DNA from: Frankiales bacterium
GTDB lineage: Bacteria > Actinomycetota > Actinomycetes > Mycobacteriales > SCTD01
NCBI GenBank assembly: GCA_025464795.1
Contig: JAODNB010000230.1
Location: forward strand, 1 to 6,546
Direction: 5' to 3'
DNA length: 6,546 nucleotides
In this document: one piece after another, positions 5,191-6,546 of the stretch
Position numbering within the stretch: position 1 is the stretch's first letter
Layout: every line of letters starts with the position of its first letter
Position numbers and translations under genes: made by a program
Notes under the pieces: generated by a model
What the model was told of the DNA's origin: nothing
The model's database searches: none
What the model saw: only the letters and a program-made list of their open reading frames with translations

Positions 5191-6422
5191 GCGAGGACCT
5201 GCTCGCCCTTGCCGAGCACGACGACACCGGAGTCGGTGACGGTGAGGCCGCGGGCGAGGTCGTGCTCGCGGTCGACGCCGATCTTGGCGCCTGGCCAGAT
5301 GACGACGTTCTTGTCGAGGATAGCGTTCCGCACCACTGCTCCGTTGCCGACGTCGACGCCGTGCATCAGGACGCTGCTGTCGACCTCGGCCCGGGAGTGG
5401 ACGCGCACACCGGGGCTCAGGATCGACTTGCGCACGGTGCCACCGGACACGATGACGCCCTGGCTCACCAGGCTGTTGATGGCTGTCCCGATCCGGCCCG
5501 GTTCGTCGAAGACGAACTTCGCCGGCGGCAGCCCGGGCGCACTGGTGAGGATCGGCCAGTGCCGGTTGTAGAGGTTGAAGACAGGGTGCACGGCGACGAG
5601 GTCCATGTGGGCGTCGTAGTAGCTGTCGAGGGTCCCCACGTCGCGCCAGTAGCCCTTGTCGCGCTCGGTCGAACCCGGTACGACGTTCTGGTCGAAGTCG
5701 TAGACCTCCGCGCCCTGCTTGGCGACCATCATCGGGATGATGTTGCCGCCCATGTCGTGGACCGAGCCCTCGTCTCCTGCGTCGAGCCTCACCGCCTCGA
5801 GCAGGGCCTCCGTCGAGAAGACGTAGTTGCCCATGCTCGCGTAGACCATGCCCTCGTCCCCGGGGATCCCCGGTGGGTTGTCGGGCTTCTCGAGGAACGC
5901 GTCGATCCGCCGGCCGTCGCTCGTCTGGATCACCCCGAAGCCGTGCGCCTCGCTCTTCGGCACCCGGATGCCCGCCACCGTCACCCCCGCGCCGCTGGCG
6001 ACGTGCTGCTCGACCCTCTGGCGCGGGTCCATCCGGTAGACGTGATCGGCGCCGAACACGACGATGTGGTCGGGCTGCTCGTCGTACACGAGGTTGAGGC
6101 TCTGGTGGATCGCGTCGGCCGAGCCCTTGAACCACTGCGGGCCGAGGCGCTGCTGCGCCGGCACGGGCGTCACGTAGTTGCCCAGCAGGCTCGACATGCG
6201 CCACGTCGTGGTGATGTGGCGGTCGAGCGAGTGGCTCTTGTACTGGGTGAGCACGACGATCCGGAGGTAGCCCGCGTTGACGAGGTTGCTGAGCACGAAG
6301 TCCACGAGGCGGTAGATGCCCCCGAAGGGCACTGCCGGCTTGGCACGGTCAGCAGTGAGCGGGTTCAGGCGCTTGCCCTCGCCGCCCGCGAGGACGATGC
6401 CGAGGACCTTCGGTTCTGTCAT
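5187..6422 (-). CDS. glgC: Glucose-1-phosphate adenylyltransferase (ADP-glucose pyrophosphorylase)
   Basis: A 411-aa full-length cytoplasmic enzyme that makes ADP-glucose and pyrophosphate from glucose 1-phosphate and ATP, the committed step of bacterial alpha-glucan synthesis. The nucleotidyltransferase domain covers about 1-290. It shows LAGGEGKRLNPLT (11-23), with AKPAVPFGG following (27-35), and WFKGSADAI (97-105). Catalytic D126 lies in FGADHVYRMD, HGFGVI is at 160-165, and FLEKP (176-180) carries the glucose-1-phosphate-binding Lys. The C-terminal part (about 305-411) is the left-handed beta-helix involved in oligomerisation and allostery. The ATG at 6422 is preceded by the purine-rich GGAGAGGA (6438-6431). 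It is divergent from glgA across 32 bp, a common actinobacterial arrangement (as with Rv1213/Rv1212c in M. tuberculosis, from memory). No truncation or missing key residue was seen. Confidence 0.98.
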   Translation of the reverse strand: MTEPKVLGIVLAGGEGKRLNPLTADRAKPAVPFGGIYRLVDFVLSNLVNAGYLRIVVLTQYKSHSLDRHITTTWRMSSLLGNYVTPVPAQQRLGPQWFKGSADAIHQSLNLVYDEQPDHIVVFGADHVYRMDPRQRVEQHVASGAGVTVAGIRVPKSEAHGFGVIQTSDGRRIDAFLEKPDNPPGIPGDEGMVYASMGNYVFSTEALLEAVRLDAGDEGSVHDMGGNIIPMMVAKQGAEVYDFDQNVVPGSTERDKGYWRDVGTLDSYYDAHMDLVAVHPVFNLYNRHWPILTSAPGLPPAKFVFDEPGRIGTAINSLVSQGVIVSGGTVRKSILSPGVRVHSRAEVDSSVLMHGVDVGNGAVVRNAILDKNVVIWPGAKIGVDREHDLARGLTVTDSGVVVLGKGEQVLA

Positions 6423-6441
6423 GCCCTTGATCCTCTCCCAC

Positions 6442-6447
6442 TAGCGT
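6442..6447 (+). promoter_or_regulatory. Predicted -10 box for glgA/glgM
   Basis: TAGCGT matches TANNNT and ends 7 nt before the ATG at 6455. There is no Shine-Dalgarno, so a leaderless transcript is likely. No -35 match was found at the expected place. On the minus strand the overlapping CACGCT (6448-6443) could serve glgC, so the two promoters may share the same bases. Confidence 0.45.
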
Positions 6448-6454
6448 GCTGGCC

Positions 6455-6546
6455 ATGCGCATCGGGATCCTGACACGCGAGTGGCCACCGGAGGTCTACG
6501 GCGGGGCAGGTGTTCACGTCGAGTACCTCAGCCGGTCCCTGTCCCC
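6455..6546 (+). CDS. glgA: Glycogen synthase / alpha-maltose-1-phosphate synthase (GlgA/GlgM type), N-terminal part
   Basis: ATG at 6455 opens a frame of 30 complete codons to the right edge. The peptide has MRIGILTREWPPEVYGGAG followed by VHVEYLSRSL. This is the N-terminus of actinobacterial GT4-type glycogen synthases, where the GGAGVHV segment helps bind the nucleotide-sugar. In M. tuberculosis the equivalent protein next to glgC (Rv1212c) has been reassigned as GlgM. It transfers glucose from ADP-glucose to glucose 1-phosphate, making maltose 1-phosphate for the GlgE pathway. The same role is plausible here, but the catalytic domain lies outside the window. It is divergent from glgC across 32 bp, so substrate supply and use are paired. 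Confidence 0.9.
   Translation, partial: MRIGILTREWPPEVYGGAGVHVEYLSRSLS

Noticed and set aside
5200..5218. Hairpin TGCTCG-N7-CGAGCA just after the ohr stop as a terminator feature
   Set aside because: A 6-bp stem with no T-tract, encoded within conserved-length glgC. It is mentioned in the convergent-stop finding but is too weak to annotate.
5262..6473. A 403-codon open frame on the plus strand, antisense to glgC
   Set aside because: It is rich in Val/Asp/His/Arg/Ala, has no recognisable domain and lies entirely opposite a well-supported glgC. Long antisense frames are normal in high-GC DNA.
1..6546. CRISPR arrays, insertion sequences, tRNA or rRNA genes, prophage or anti-phage genes
   Set aside because: No regularly spaced repeats, transposase motifs, structural RNA sequence or defence-protein domains were seen. 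All sizeable frames are accounted for by housekeeping or metabolic families.

Overview
The window is high-GC, densely packed bacterial DNA and most likely comes from an actinomycete. The evidence is a DUF4193 protein at the left edge (a family I know only from Actinobacteria), the back-to-back glgC/glgA(glgM) pair at the right edge, an actinobacterial type of DUF3105 lipoprotein, and several starts that look leaderless. The genus cannot be told from the sequence.

Left (1-294): the first 48 codons of a DUF4193 gene on the minus strand, then 148 bp with no clear element. Centre-left (295-3191): a three-gene minus-strand operon. In transcription order it encodes a metallo-beta-lactamase (MBL) fold protein with altered metal ligands, an acyl-CoA dehydrogenase (3 bp later) and a TetR-family repressor whose ATG overlaps the dehydrogenase stop (TGATG). 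Facing it at 3288-4184 is an alpha/beta hydrolase. The 96 bp between the divergent starts holds two identical perfect 17-bp palindromes, TGTTACCGCCGGTAACA, one over each predicted promoter, plus two outward-facing TTGACA boxes. The simplest reading is a self-contained regulon: the TetR protein represses both its own operon and the hydrolase until an inducer, perhaps an acyl-CoA or ester, is present. The substrate is unknown.

Right (4181-6546): genes alternate strand with almost no spacer. In order they are a DUF3105 lipoprotein (-), an Ohr/OsmC organic hydroperoxide reductase (+), ADP-glucose pyrophosphorylase GlgC (-) and the start of the glycogen synthase/maltose-1-phosphate synthase gene (+). 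Both convergent junctions (4181-4184 and 5187-5190) are the same tetranucleotide CTAA, which encodes TAA on one strand and TAG on the other. The two divergent junctions are only 29 and 32 bp. GlgC and GlgA/GlgM are successive steps of alpha-glucan synthesis; Ohr is a thiol-based peroxide detoxification enzyme and has no visible OhrR regulator beside it.

The part most worth follow-up is the TetR/dehydrogenase/MBL/hydrolase unit with its duplicated operator. All family assignments come from motif recognition by eye; no database search was possible.
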